Shown: positions 17,522-26,369, counted from the stretch's first letter. The stretch is 64,000 nucleotides of DNA from Rubrolithibacter danxiaensis (GCF_047272945.1 NZ_JBKOPS010000002.1:310001-374000); one strand, 5' to 3'. The notes: generated by a model from the letters alone, not told the origin. Numbers and translations: made by a program.

Positions 17522-17877
17522 TGGCTGTACATAATCAACTTGGAAAGCGGGGTGAAATAGCAGCGAAAGAATTTCTGGAAAATGGCGACTACGAAATACT
17601 TGACGAGAACTGGTGTTTTGGAAAGGCTGAAGTTGATTTAATTGCTTACAAAGATAAAAAGATTGTATTTGTTGAAGTTAAAACACGTACATCGGTAACA
17701 TTTGGAAATCCGGAAGACTTTGTGGAAGAAACCAAACAGGACAATGTTAGGAAAGCAGCAGAAGAATATATATACTTGATGAACTTTCAGGGAGAAATAA
17801 GGTTTGATATTATTTCAGTTCTGTTTAATAAAGAAGGAAAGTTTACGTTAAAACATATTGAAGACGCATTTTGGTAA
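17521..17877 (+). CDS. YraN / UPF0102 family, nuclease-fold protein
   Basis: A 118-residue member of UPF0102, a small family with the restriction-endonuclease-like PD-(D/E)xK fold. Start region QLGKRGEIAAKEFLENGDYEIL is typical, and the predicted metal-site residues are Glu37 and Asp39 (GKAEVDLIAY) and Glu52-x-Lys54 (VFVEVKTRT). No biochemical role is firmly known; involvement in DNA recombination or repair has been suggested from the fold. It begins on the last base of the dnaG stop codon, which ties its expression to the primase. Confidence 0.92.
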   Translation: MAVHNQLGKRGEIAAKEFLENGDYEILDENWCFGKAEVDLIAYKDKKIVFVEVKTRTSVTFGNPEDFVEETKQDNVRKAAEEYIYLMNFQGEIRFDIISVLFNKEGKFTLKHIEDAFW

Positions 17878-17883
17878 TTAATA

Positions 17884-18954
17884 ATGATTAGAAGAATACT
17901 TTTATTTATCTCAGCTGCTTATTTTTTAATAGCTTCCTGTAAATCTGATAAGAATTCAACGCAAACATTTTACATAGCACCGGAAGCCGGAACAATGATT
18001 AAATCCGGAGAGGATGTTGTAGTAGATCTGCAATTCAGTCCTGACTTGAAAGTCGATTCGGTTGTTTATTTGTTAGACTCTGCGATTGTTTCCCGCCAAA
18101 CTGATACTTCCAGTGTAAAAATCAGTACAAAGGGCCTTCCTCTTGGCTCTCATCTTATTGTCTCTAAAATTTATTCAAACGGACAGGCAGATGAACAGAC
18201 GTCAAATATTGTCCTTATTGCTGCGAAAGCCCCTGAACAATGGAGTTATAAAGTGGTAAACACATTCCCTCATGATACGGCTTCGTATACAGAAGGCCTC
18301 GAATATCATGATGGCATTTTGTATGAAAGTGATGGACAGTACGGAGAGTCCAGCTTACGTAAAGTAAATCTCAACACTGGTAGCGTTATAAAGCAAATTC
18401 AAATTCCCGCCCGTTATTTTGCTGAAGGCATTACTATGGTTGGAGATAAAATAATAATGGTTACTTATAAGGAAGGAATAGGCTTTGTATATGATAAAAA
18501 TACGCTGGAAAAATTGTCTGAGTTTAATTATCAGGCGGGCAATGAAGGCTGGGGCCTGCATTTTGATGGCAAACATATTTTGAATACCGATGGCAGCAAC
18601 CGCATTTATTTATTAAACAAGGATACTTACCAGAGTGAAGGATATCTCGAAGTATATAATAATGAGGGGCCTGTTAATTCTTTAAATGAGTTGGAAGTTA
18701 TTGATGGGAAAATTTATGCGAATGTTTATCTGTCAGATGTAATCGTAGTGATAAACCCTGAAACAGGTGCAGTGGAAGCAGAAATTGACTTCTCAGATTT
18801 ATTTCCTGAAAGGCCGAAAGATGAAGACCTCGTTTTAAATGGTATTGCCTGGGACGCTGCTAAAAGAAGAATGTTTATAACCGGGAAAAAGTGGCCTAAG
18901 CTTTTTGAGGTTAAGATAGAAGGTGGTGGAAAAACTGCTGCCTTGAAAAAATAA
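17884..18954 (+). CDS. Glutaminyl-peptide cyclotransferase-type beta-propeller lipoprotein
   Basis: A 356-residue lipoprotein (signal with lipobox LIASC, Cys19) resembling the plant/bacterial beta-propeller glutamine cyclotransferases, which convert N-terminal glutamine of peptides to pyroglutamate. The propeller begins near residue 120 with FPHDTASYTEGLEYHDGILY and continues through ESSLRKVNLNTGSVIKQI, NEGWGLHFDGKHILNTDGSN, LNELEVIDGKIYANVY and VLNGIAWDAAKRRMFITGK, all typical of the family. About 100 residues between the lipid anchor and the propeller look like an Ig-like beta domain. It follows the YraN gene by six bases and likely shares its transcript. Confidence 0.9.
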   Translation: MIRRILLFISAAYFLIASCKSDKNSTQTFYIAPEAGTMIKSGEDVVVDLQFSPDLKVDSVVYLLDSAIVSRQTDTSSVKISTKGLPLGSHLIVSKIYSNGQADEQTSNIVLIAAKAPEQWSYKVVNTFPHDTASYTEGLEYHDGILYESDGQYGESSLRKVNLNTGSVIKQIQIPARYFAEGITMVGDKIIMVTYKEGIGFVYDKNTLEKLSEFNYQAGNEGWGLHFDGKHILNTDGSNRIYLLNKDTYQSEGYLEVYNNEGPVNSLNELEVIDGKIYANVYLSDVIVVINPETGAVEAEIDFSDLFPERPKDEDLVLNGIAWDAAKRRMFITGKKWPKLFEVKIEGGGKTAALKK

Positions 18955-19008
18955 TTTAATTCCTACTTAACTGCTTTTGTTATCCAGACTGCCAGAGGGA
19001 CTTTAGAT

Positions 19009-19075
19009 GTCATGCTGAGCCGTGTAAGCACCGTGCAAAAGGCACCGTGTATTTTTTCGGTAAGCTCAGCATGAC
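19009..19075. repeat. REP-like palindromic element in a convergent gap
   Basis: Perfect 12-bp inverted arms GTCATGCTGAGC and GCTCAGCATGAC bracket a 43-base centre that itself holds two copies of GCACCGTG. The element lies between convergent genes, the usual place for extragenic palindromes. GTCATGCTGAGC-type arms are a familiar motif of dispersed bacterial extragenic palindromes, but only one copy is present here, so dispersal is an inference. It may also serve as a bidirectional terminator. Confidence 0.6.
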
Positions 19076-19083
19076 TAAAACCA

Positions 19084-19536
19084 TTACCCCACGTTTGCAG
19101 TAAGCGTATTTCCTTCTATGCTTGTGGCATATATTTTCAATTTCCTTGTGGCTCCTCCGCCTTGTGGCTGCTGTAATATGGAACCATCCGCCGAATATTC
19201 TGATGCGTGCAGATTGCAATGTATTTTGTTCGCATCTGCCATCCATACTAAAGTTCCTCCCTGGTGTGGGCAAAGCTTTTCTGTTGCTATAAATGAATCA
19301 GGTACATTTTCTTCAGCTATACGTATAAACAGAACACTTCCTGAGGTAACAGAAGATCCTACTGTTTGAAGTTTAGTGGCTAAATCAACGGATGCTTTAG
19401 TAGAACCACCACTTCCGGGAGGAGGGTTTGGGGTATTATCGCCATCTTCTCCTTTTTTACATTCAGAAAAACAAGCTCCGGTACAAACTAAAGCAAGGCT
19501 TAATCCTAATGATTTTAAAAACTCTTCGCGTTCCAT
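19084..19536 (-). CDS. Rieske [2Fe-2S] protein, secreted
   Basis: A 150-residue Rieske iron-sulfur protein. The cluster ligands are Cys89-x-His91 (CPHQGG) and Cys107-x2-His110 (CNLH). The N-terminus, MEREEFLKSLGLSLALVCTG, is a short signal followed by a Cys-rich, lipobox-like stretch (Cys22 or Cys26) and a Gly/Pro linker. This suggests a tethered periplasmic or cell-surface electron carrier rather than a bc1 subunit, which would have a longer anchor and a cytochrome b neighbour. It is the last gene of a five-gene minus-strand operon led by an ECF sigma factor, 17 bases behind a DUF5777 barrel gene. Confidence 0.88.
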   Translation of the reverse strand: MEREEFLKSLGLSLALVCTGACFSECKKGEDGDNTPNPPPGSGGSTKASVDLATKLQTVGSSVTSGSVLFIRIAEENVPDSFIATEKLCPHQGGTLVWMADANKIHCNLHASEYSADGSILQQPQGGGATRKLKIYATSIEGNTLTANVG

Positions 19537-19553
19537 ATATTCATAGTTTTAGG

Positions 19554-20477
19554 TTAATAGATTTTACTTTCTATATCTTTATTTTTTGGTTTTTTTAGTG
19601 TGAAGTTCCTCGAAATAGTAAACCCGAATCGAACTCCGCCATTCTGCCAGGATTTTTTGGTATTGGGAATGAAATTATTTTCGACGATATATTCCGAGTT
19701 CATGAAGTTCAGGGAAAAAATGTGCCCACCGGTTTCAATTTCTAAACCGACTCCCAGTGGATTGTAATATGTTTCTGATAAGTCAGAAGGCCTTCCAAAA
19801 GCATTTACTAATTGATAATCCGCCACAAAGGATAAGCGCTTTGTAAGTTTTAAGCGTCCGGCAAAACCAAGGCTGAAAAGGTTTTCGTTATCAAGAACAT
19901 CAGTTGCCTGGTTACGGATCAGGTAACCTGGTAAAAGTTCAAGTGATAAAGCATGGCTGAATCGCCTTGCGACAATCCCCTGAAAAAAGTATGAAAACCG
20001 GCTGGAGTAATTATTGAATTCGTTGCTGGAAAAGGGCTTCCTCATAATCCAGCCACCCTGCCCAAAAAGAGTAAGTGTAAATGGCATTTTATCGGGCGAT
20101 TGCTCCAGTAATTTATATTTTAAAAGCAGATTATACAGTTCGTCCTGCCTGCTACGGCCAATTCCAATAGTAAATTTGTCGGAAATTCCATAATCAAGGC
20201 CAATAAACAAATCCGAGGCTGCATCAAGGCCAAACAAAGTGTGCGAGCCGCCAAAGTTACCGCCGATGTCGCCGAAATGATGCCTTACACGAAAGTCCAA
20301 ATCATATTTCTTCTGCGTTTCACTTGATTGTACTAAGACTATCCGTGTTGATTTAAAGGTAGAACTGATGCTTTGCAACGAATCCGGATTTAGTTGTTTA
20401 AGTAACGAATCAGCATCCTGCGCTAAACAAGAAAATGTGGCAAAAAAAAGTAGTACGGGTAATATAAGTTTATTCAT
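19554..20477 (-). CDS. DUF5777-type outer-membrane beta-barrel protein
   Basis: A 307-residue secreted protein (signal MNKLILPVLLFFATFSCLAQ) rich in alternating amphipathic strands and aromatic girdle residues, consistent with a beta barrel ending in FTISRNFTLKK. Segments VRHHFGDIGGNFGGSHTLFG, DLFIGLDYGISDKFTIGIGR and LSLELLPGYLI look like the DUF5777 family of Bacteroidota. Function is unknown. It sits two bases downstream of the YceI-like gene and directly upstream of the Rieske gene, so a shared role in the envelope, perhaps handling a lipid or quinone-like molecule, is a reasonable inference only. Confidence 0.78.
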   Translation of the reverse strand: MNKLILPVLLFFATFSCLAQDADSLLKQLNPDSLQSISSTFKSTRIVLVQSSETQKKYDLDFRVRHHFGDIGGNFGGSHTLFGLDAASDLFIGLDYGISDKFTIGIGRSRQDELYNLLLKYKLLEQSPDKMPFTLTLFGQGGWIMRKPFSSNEFNNYSSRFSYFFQGIVARRFSHALSLELLPGYLIRNQATDVLDNENLFSLGFAGRLKLTKRLSFVADYQLVNAFGRPSDLSETYYNPLGVGLEIETGGHIFSLNFMNSEYIVENNFIPNTKKSWQNGGVRFGFTISRNFTLKKPKNKDIESKIY

Positions 20478-20479
20478 AA

Positions 20480-21040
20480 TTATTTTGATAAGGAATTCAT
20501 TGTAGCTTCAACATTAACTGCAATAACTTCTGCAACTTTTGTGATCACCAGTGTAGGAATTTTGATGTTATGATCTACACAGGCAACTTTAAAATCCGAC
20601 AGCACTTTTACCAGTCCGTTTCTTACTGTTACTTTAGCAGGAATAATTCGTTCTTTGCTCACTCCGTGTACTGTCAAAGTTCCTTTCGCATTTACAGTAT
20701 AGTCTCCGTCTTTGCTTAAGTCTGGCAATTGTTGAATAGTGCCCTTGAATTGAGCATAGGGATATTTGTCGCTTTCGAGGTAATTTTCGTTAAAATGTTC
20801 CTGCATTAAGCCTTTTGCAAACTGAAAGCTTTTTATGGGCACCTGGAATGCAAACTGGCCGTTCTGTGAAATGATTACTCCACTTCCACGGTTTGACGAC
20901 GCTTTTATATCTTCGATCGGCGTAGACGAGAAGAGATTAACTTTTACATTTTTTGATGTATATGTTTGAGAGAAGCCGGCAGTTGTTACGAACAGTAGCA
21001 GCAAAAGAAAAAACGCACTGTTATTTTTTAGACAGGTCAT
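20480..21040 (-). CDS. YceI-family periplasmic protein
   Basis: A 186-residue secreted protein with a signal peptide (FFLLLLLFVTTAGFSQTY) and the YceI lipocalin-like fold: FAFQVPIKSFQFAKGLMQEH, ESDKYPYAQFKGTI, and GTLTVHGVSKERIIPAKVTV are diagnostic. Family members bind long isoprenoid or polyprenyl-type lipids in a central pocket. It overlaps the preceding gene by 20 nt and is followed after two bases by the DUF5777 barrel gene, so it is translated as part of the sigma-factor-led operon. Confidence 0.88.
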   Translation of the reverse strand: MTCLKNNSAFFLLLLLFVTTAGFSQTYTSKNVKVNLFSSTPIEDIKASSNRGSGVIISQNGQFAFQVPIKSFQFAKGLMQEHFNENYLESDKYPYAQFKGTIQQLPDLSKDGDYTVNAKGTLTVHGVSKERIIPAKVTVRNGLVKVLSDFKVACVDHNIKIPTLVITKVAEVIAVNVEATMNSLSK

Positions 21041-22175
21041 AGTATAGATTTAATGAAATTCCACTTGATTTAAGATTTACCTTTCCTTCGCCGATGCCTT
21101 GAAGCGGAACCTTTATGTACGGTTCAATACCCAGGGCCGCTTTTTGGCCTTTTAGTTTTGTTTTAAAACTTGCAGAAATATCAAGGATGCTTAGATAATG
21201 CTGGTTGGCATTGTGCTCCTGCAAAACATAATCGTTAATTTTTGACTGAGGAGTGTATTTAAATACGTAGCGCTCTTTTAACATGAGGTAAGAAGAGAGC
21301 CCGCTATTCAATGTAATGCTGTTTGGTTTTTTGCTGAATACTGTGTAAGAAGCTCTCAACGGGATCTCCAACACATTACACGAACCCTCTATTTCTGTGA
21401 TCTGGCTTTTTAATGAAGGACTTAGATTATAGTTGAATCCGGAAGCATTGTAGTCTTTCCCTCCATATTTTACGCCAGTTGATAAGGAGAATTTATTGGA
21501 TATTGCTGCATTCAGCATAATGCCAAAACTCCATGTGGCCTTATTTCCAATCAGAGAATTTACAGAACTAAAATCAGGTCCTGTGGAGAAAGCCAGGCTA
21601 AGCGGGAGTTTGAATGTTTTATTTTTTCTCTCTTCACTTTTCGTGGTTTTATTCAAATTAGAGAAGAGGTCATTATCAATCGTATGAGTGTATTCAATAG
21701 CTGTTGCTACCAGAGAATCATCAGCAAGGCGTTCCGTCATTAAAGCTTTCGGAATCTCGTACTGTGAAGGATGTTCTGTTTTTAGTGAGAAAGCTGTTAT
21801 AACAGGATTGATATCGTTTAATGTAATTCCTGTTGTTAAGGGAGCAGTATCTGTACTTTTTTTCTGAGCTAAAGCAATTGGAGCACTTTCAGATGGGATT
21901 GTTTTTTCTGCCACGTTAGTACTGTTCGAGCCGTGCCTGCTTTCTTTTTTAACTATATTCTGACTGGCTTTTTGCGGCATCAGAAAGTAGAGGGCAAAGG
22001 CACACATCAGCAATACGAAGGCAGCAGCGCTTAAATTTCCGATAAAGACAAAGCGGTCTCTTCGACGGAGTTTCTGTTCCATCTTATTCCAGGCACTTTC
22101 CTCAAACTGGAAGTCATATTCTTCTACTCTCTTTTGGAAAATCCGGTCAAACTCGCTGTCTGAAATTTCTTTCAT
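21021..22175 (-). CDS. Membrane protein: anti-sigma-like cytosolic tail, one TM, barrel-like periplasmic domain
   Basis: The 384-residue product has a 42-residue charged N-terminus (SEFDRIFQKRVEEYDFQFEE then SAWNKMEQKLRRRDR), one membrane helix near 43-65, a Ser/Thr-rich periplasmic spacer to about 190, and a C-terminal region with strand-rich, barrel-like character (LPLSLAFSTGPDFSSVNSLI to SGISLNLYYDLSKK). Its start overlaps the ECF sigma gene by ATGA, the position typical of anti-sigma factors, and the short tail with an FxFEESAW motif recurs in Bacteroidota sigma partners. I infer it holds the sigma factor until an envelope signal arrives. No ZAS zinc motif (HxxxCxxC) is visible. Confidence 0.7.
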   Translation of the reverse strand: MKEISDSEFDRIFQKRVEEYDFQFEESAWNKMEQKLRRRDRFVFIGNLSAAAFVLLMCAFALYFLMPQKASQNIVKKESRHGSNSTNVAEKTIPSESAPIALAQKKSTDTAPLTTGITLNDINPVITAFSLKTEHPSQYEIPKALMTERLADDSLVATAIEYTHTIDNDLFSNLNKTTKSEERKNKTFKLPLSLAFSTGPDFSSVNSLIGNKATWSFGIMLNAAISNKFSLSTGVKYGGKDYNASGFNYNLSPSLKSQITEIEGSCNVLEIPLRASYTVFSKKPNSITLNSGLSSYLMLKERYVFKYTPQSKINDYVLQEHNANQHYLSILDISASFKTKLKGQKAALGIEPYIKVPLQGIGEGKVNLKSSGISLNLYYDLSKK

Positions 22176-22738
22176 ATCGATTTAGCGCTTTTTATTGCAT
22201 TTGTATCCTCAATATCCCGAAGCATTTTTTTTAAATGTTCGCGGGCTTTGAAAAGGTTAGATTTTGATGCCCCAACAGAAATAGCAAGCATTTTTGAAAT
22301 CTCTTCATGAGAATACCCGTCAATAACGAAAAGGTTAAAAACCGTTCTGTAGCTAACGGAAAGCCGTTGTACAAGCTTAATCAGTTCTTCATAATTTAAT
22401 TTTGAAAGGATGTGCTCACTTTCTGGAGGTTCATGAGTCGTTTTTAATTCTTCCATGCTAATTTTTTTAATTTTTGAGCGGTAATGATCAATGGAAATAT
22501 TGATCATGATGGTGCTGAGCCAGGATTGAAAGGAAAAGTTTTCATTATACCGGTCGATGTTTAAAAATATTTTCATAAAGCCATCATTCACTAATTCCAG
22601 CGCTTCTTCCTTGTCTTTTGAGTATCGCAGGCAAATCTTCATGGCAAGTCCGAAATAAAGGCGGTAAAGCTCTTTCTGGCTTTTCCGGTCCTTTTTTCTG
22701 CAACCTTCAATCAGATTTTTTTGAATCAGAGGAATCAC
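22172..22738 (-). CDS. ECF-type RNA polymerase sigma factor
   Basis: A 188-residue sigma-70 family factor of the extracytoplasmic-function group. Region 2 is visible as LYRLYFGLAMKICLRYSKDK and LVNDGFMKIFLNIDRYNENF with SFQSWLSTIMINISIDHYR; region 4 helix-turn-helix is LSVSYRTVFNLFVIDGYSHE followed by EISKMLAISVGASKSNLFKA. The only plausible start is GTG: an in-frame TAA lies 24 bases upstream. It heads a minus-strand operon with its membrane partner, YceI, DUF5777 and Rieske genes, and probably controls that operon, as many ECF factors do. Confidence 0.93.
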   Translation of the reverse strand: MIPLIQKNLIEGCRKKDRKSQKELYRLYFGLAMKICLRYSKDKEEALELVNDGFMKIFLNIDRYNENFSFQSWLSTIMINISIDHYRSKIKKISMEELKTTHEPPESEHILSKLNYEELIKLVQRLSVSYRTVFNLFVIDGYSHEEISKMLAISVGASKSNLFKAREHLKKMLRDIEDTNAIKSAKSI

Positions 22739-22834
22739 TTCAGGTATGTTGGTTTATATGTCAGTACGCTTCTTTTATAAGCCAGGTTGCCTGGCCTGCA
22801 AAAACTTTAATAAATTTATAGGTATTGGGCAAAT

Positions 22835-22866
22835 AAAAAAGGGATGACTTTTGCCATCCCTTTTTT
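22835..22866 (-). terminator. Terminator downstream of pgi
   Basis: AAAAAAGGGATG and CATCCCTTTTTT form a 12-bp perfect stem around an 8-nt loop. It lies 18 bases after the pgi stop on the minus strand, and the A/T flanks let it work in either direction. It isolates pgi from the sigma-factor operon. Confidence 0.85.
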
Positions 22867-22883
22867 AGTGAGGTTGTTTAGTG

Positions 22884-24530
22884 CTATTTCCAGTTTTTAT
22901 ACTGATTGATTAAACCGTTGGTTGATGAGTCATGACTAAATACTTCTGACTCATTTTTTAGTTCAGGCAATATATTATTAGCAAGCTGTTTGCCGAGTTC
23001 AACTCCCCATTGGTCGAAACTGAAAATATTCCAGATTATTCCCTGGGTAAAGACTTTGTGCTCGTACATAGCAATTAGCGAGCCCAGAGTTCTGGGAGTA
23101 ATCTTTTTTACCAGAATAGAGTTTGTAGGACGGTTGCCTTCAAATACTTTAAAAGGAGCAAGTGTTTTTATTTCTTCCTCCGATTTTCCAGCTTTTGTTA
23201 GTTCTTCTACAACTTCTTCAGCAGTTTTTCCGTTCATCAATGCTTCAGTTTGTGCAAAAAAGTTAGAAAGGAGCAGTACATGGTGTTGCCCCAATGGATT
23301 ATGACTTTGCGCAGGTGCAATAAAATCGCACGGAATTAGCTTTGTGCCCTGATGGATCAGTTGGTAAAAGGCATGCTGGCCGTTTGTTCCGGGTTCTCCC
23401 CAGATTATAGGTCCGGTTTGGTAATCTGCTACATGTCCGTTCCTGTCTATATACTTTCCGTTGCTTTCCATATCTCCCTGCTGAAAATAAGCTGCAAAAC
23501 GATGAAGGTATTGATCATAAGGAAGAATGGCCTGGCTTTCTGCTCCAAAGAAATTATTGTACCAGATTCCTAAAAGGCCTAAAATTACCGGGATATTTTC
23601 TTCAAACTCCGATTGCTGGAAATGCTGATCCATTTCGTGAGCTCCCGAAAGCAATTCTTCAAAATTCTCAAAACCGATACTTAAGGAGATTGATAAACCA
23701 ATTGCGGACCAGAGTGAGTATCTTCCACCCACCCAATCCCAGAATTCGAACATGTTTTTGGTATCAATGCCAAATTCAGAAACGGATTTTGCATTGGTGG
23801 ATAATGCCGCGAAATGTCGGGCAATGTCCGTTTCCTGTGCACCGTGCCCTAAAAACCAGTTTCGTGCAGAATGAGCATTAGCCATGGTTTCCTGCGTAGT
23901 GAATGTTTTGGATGCAATAAGGAATAGCGTAGTTTCGGGATTCACTTTTTTTAATGTCTCAACAATATGGGTGGCATCCACATTTGAAACAAAATGTACA
24001 TTCAGGTGATTTTTATAAGCTTTTAGCGCTTCAGTTACCATTACAGGGCCTAAATCAGAACCACCTATCCCAATATTTACGACATCAGTAATAGCTTTAC
24101 CTGTATAACCTTTCCAGCTTCCGGAAGTAATGGCCTCTGTAAAGTCTTTCATCTGTTGTAAAACTGAATTTACATCAGTCATAACATCTTTTCCGTCAAC
24201 AATTATCGGTGTATTGCTTCGGTTACGCAAAGCAGTATGCAGAACCGCTCTTCCTTCTGTTTCATTGATTTTCTCTCCACTAAGCATCGCTTCAATAGCT
24301 TCTTTTAAACCGCATTCTTTAGCAAGCTGAATTAAAAGGGCGATCGTTTTATCATTTATCCTGTTTTTTGAATAATCAATTAAAATATCATTTAACTTTA
24401 TAGAAAATTTATTGAAACGGTTTGTGTCCTTTTTAAATAAATCACGCAAATGCAGTTCAGAAATTTCCATAAAATGATCAGAAAGGTATTCGTAAGATTG
24501 CGTTTGCGTAAAATTCACTTTTGGTAACAT
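22884..24530 (-). CDS. pgi: Glucose-6-phosphate isomerase
   Basis: Interconverts glucose 6-phosphate and fructose 6-phosphate in glycolysis/gluconeogenesis. The 548 residues match the long PGI form. Signature regions are present: VVNIGIGGSDLGPVMVTEAL, the SIS-type phosphate site LFLIASKTFTTQETM, WDWVGGRYSLWSAIGLSISL (PGI signature 1) and GSLIAMYEHKVFTQG with FDQWGVELGKQLA (signature 2). A 30-residue in-frame upstream extension is hydrophobic and not PGI-like, so the ATG giving MLPKVNFTQTQSYEYL is used. Transcribed alone, with a terminator behind it. Confidence 0.97.
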   Translation of the reverse strand: MLPKVNFTQTQSYEYLSDHFMEISELHLRDLFKKDTNRFNKFSIKLNDILIDYSKNRINDKTIALLIQLAKECGLKEAIEAMLSGEKINETEGRAVLHTALRNRSNTPIIVDGKDVMTDVNSVLQQMKDFTEAITSGSWKGYTGKAITDVVNIGIGGSDLGPVMVTEALKAYKNHLNVHFVSNVDATHIVETLKKVNPETTLFLIASKTFTTQETMANAHSARNWFLGHGAQETDIARHFAALSTNAKSVSEFGIDTKNMFEFWDWVGGRYSLWSAIGLSISLSIGFENFEELLSGAHEMDQHFQQSEFEENIPVILGLLGIWYNNFFGAESQAILPYDQYLHRFAAYFQQGDMESNGKYIDRNGHVADYQTGPIIWGEPGTNGQHAFYQLIHQGTKLIPCDFIAPAQSHNPLGQHHVLLLSNFFAQTEALMNGKTAEEVVEELTKAGKSEEEIKTLAPFKVFEGNRPTNSILVKKITPRTLGSLIAMYEHKVFTQGIIWNIFSFDQWGVELGKQLANNILPELKNESEVFSHDSSTNGLINQYKNWK

Positions 24531-24760
24531 AGTATTTAGTATTTGATGCGAAGATAGAATACAAATTTTAAAGAATAAGATAAAAAAGACAAAACCTGAA
24601 CAGCCAGGCAAGCAACTCAAAATAATCTTTTATCGTACTCATAGTAAAACGTCTATTTAAATTTTAAAGAGAAAAAACAAACATTTAACACGAAAAAATA
24701 GTTAAGTCTTCTCTACCTGATTCTAAACGATTTATAATACTAATACATCTATAAAGTCCC

Positions 24761-26326
24761 ATGAGCGAAAAGATTGGGGATATCGCATTTGTGGGTTCAG
24801 GATTATCCTGTACGTATACTTTATTGCACTACATTGAGATGCTTGAAAAACATCCGCCGGGCTATAAAGTAATGTTACTGGTTCTTGAAAAGGATAGCGA
24901 GTTCTGGACGGGCATACCTTACGGAAAGCGTTCGGGGTATAATTCTTTGATTATTAATCCTTTAAAAGATTTTATCCCTTTAGCCGAACGGGCTCTTTTT
25001 ATAAACTGGCTGAAAAATAACATCAACTGGATAACGGATGATATCAAAGAAAGAGGAGGAAATGTCGCGGAAGAATGGTTAAGAAATAACCATAGTTTTA
25101 TCAGCGAAAATACCTGGGAAGATATTTATATTCCCAGATATGTTTTTGGAACTTTTTTAAAGCAGCGTATAACAACTTTACTTGACTGTGCAGTCAATAA
25201 CGGGTTGTTGGAATACCAGTTAATTAAAGCCGACGTTGTTAATATTGATAAAAAGAATGATTTGTATTTTATAGAAGCTCTTGACGAGAATAAGTCTTCA
25301 ATTACAATACCTGCTAAAAAAGTTATTTTATCTATCGGGAGCCCCCCGAAAAAGCCTTTAAACCCTTTTGCGCAAGAGGCAGCTGATAGATCGATCTGCT
25401 ATATAGAAGATATATATGAACCTGATCTGACCCAAAATTTGCGCTGTGTTTATAAGGTCTTAAAAAAAACTGCAACAATAGAAGATAATAATATTTTGAT
25501 TATCGGCTCGAATGCCAGTGCGTTGGAAGTTTTTTATAATCTGGAAAATTTTAAAGAGTTAAAGTCACTTGTAAATAAATTTTACATTATTTCTCCCGAC
25601 GGAACTTTTCCTCACCGAATTAATACACAAACAGCTGCGTTTCAACCGCATCACCTAAATCTGCTTAAAAATGATGGTTCGTGCACGGCACGAAAAATAT
25701 TTAATGCTGTAAGAAAAGATGTAGAACTGGCAAAAGCAGCTAATATAAGTATTGCTGATACTATAGATCCTGTTTCGAAGTCGGTTATCGAACTGTTAAA
25801 TAATCTGAATTTTCATGAACAAAAGCTGTTTGTTTCCAAATATGGAGGTGAAATAGGAAAACTTCAAAGACGTGCCGGTGGAGAATATCGGGATGTAGTT
25901 GACACTCTGGTAAGCGGGAATAAGGTTGAATTTATTAAAGGGAAATTTTTAAAGCCCTCGGTAACTGGTCAGGATAATTTTAAGTTTGAATATCTGGATC
26001 AGCAGGGCCGAAAACGAGATATAGATAAACCAATTAAAGTAATTATTAATTGCAGTGGTTTCCAGGATTTGTCCCGATATTCAACATCTTCGTTAATTTC
26101 TAACCTGATAAGTAAAAAGATTTGTGTTCCTAATAGCTCGAAAAGGGGATTTGCTGTAAATGAAAGTTTTGAAGCAAGCCACAATTTTTATCTTATGGGT
26201 CCACTTCTGGCAGGGAATATCAATAGTAATATCCGGGTTTGGCATGCCGAGAGCTGTTCGAGAATTTTCTCGCTGTCCCAGCAACTCGCAGAATCGTTAA
26301 TTGAAAGGGGAGTAGCTGCTCAATGA
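24761..26326 (+). CDS. FAD/NAD(P)-binding protein, uncharacterised oxidoreductase
   Basis: A 521-residue flavoprotein of the FAD-NAD(P)-binding (NAD_binding_9-like) group. The dinucleotide-binding start is DIAFVGSGLSCTYTLLHYIE; WTGIPYGKRSGYNSLIINPL is the family's second landmark; NNILIIGSNASALEVFYNLE is a second Rossmann-like motif in the middle; and VIINCSGFQDLSRYSTSSLI with FYLMGPLLAGNINSNIRVWH closes the FAD site. Relatives are annotated only as hypothetical or as hydroxylase-like. The 230-base gap upstream separates it from divergent pgi and shows only AT-rich DNA. Partner and substrate are unknown. Confidence 0.82.
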   Translation: MSEKIGDIAFVGSGLSCTYTLLHYIEMLEKHPPGYKVMLLVLEKDSEFWTGIPYGKRSGYNSLIINPLKDFIPLAERALFINWLKNNINWITDDIKERGGNVAEEWLRNNHSFISENTWEDIYIPRYVFGTFLKQRITTLLDCAVNNGLLEYQLIKADVVNIDKKNDLYFIEALDENKSSITIPAKKVILSIGSPPKKPLNPFAQEAADRSICYIEDIYEPDLTQNLRCVYKVLKKTATIEDNNILIIGSNASALEVFYNLENFKELKSLVNKFYIISPDGTFPHRINTQTAAFQPHHLNLLKNDGSCTARKIFNAVRKDVELAKAANISIADTIDPVSKSVIELLNNLNFHEQKLFVSKYGGEIGKLQRRAGGEYRDVVDTLVSGNKVEFIKGKFLKPSVTGQDNFKFEYLDQQGRKRDIDKPIKVIINCSGFQDLSRYSTSSLISNLISKKICVPNSSKRGFAVNESFEASHNFYLMGPLLAGNINSNIRVWHAESCSRIFSLSQQLAESLIERGVAAQ

Positions 26327-26369
26327 TTTTATTTCAATCATCTTAACCTGATACTAACAGGTAATTTTC

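Noticed and set aside
24531..24620. 30-residue N-terminal extension of glucose-6-phosphate isomerase
   Set aside because: Hydrophobic and Cys-rich, unlike any PGI N-terminus; the ATG at 24530 gives normal length.
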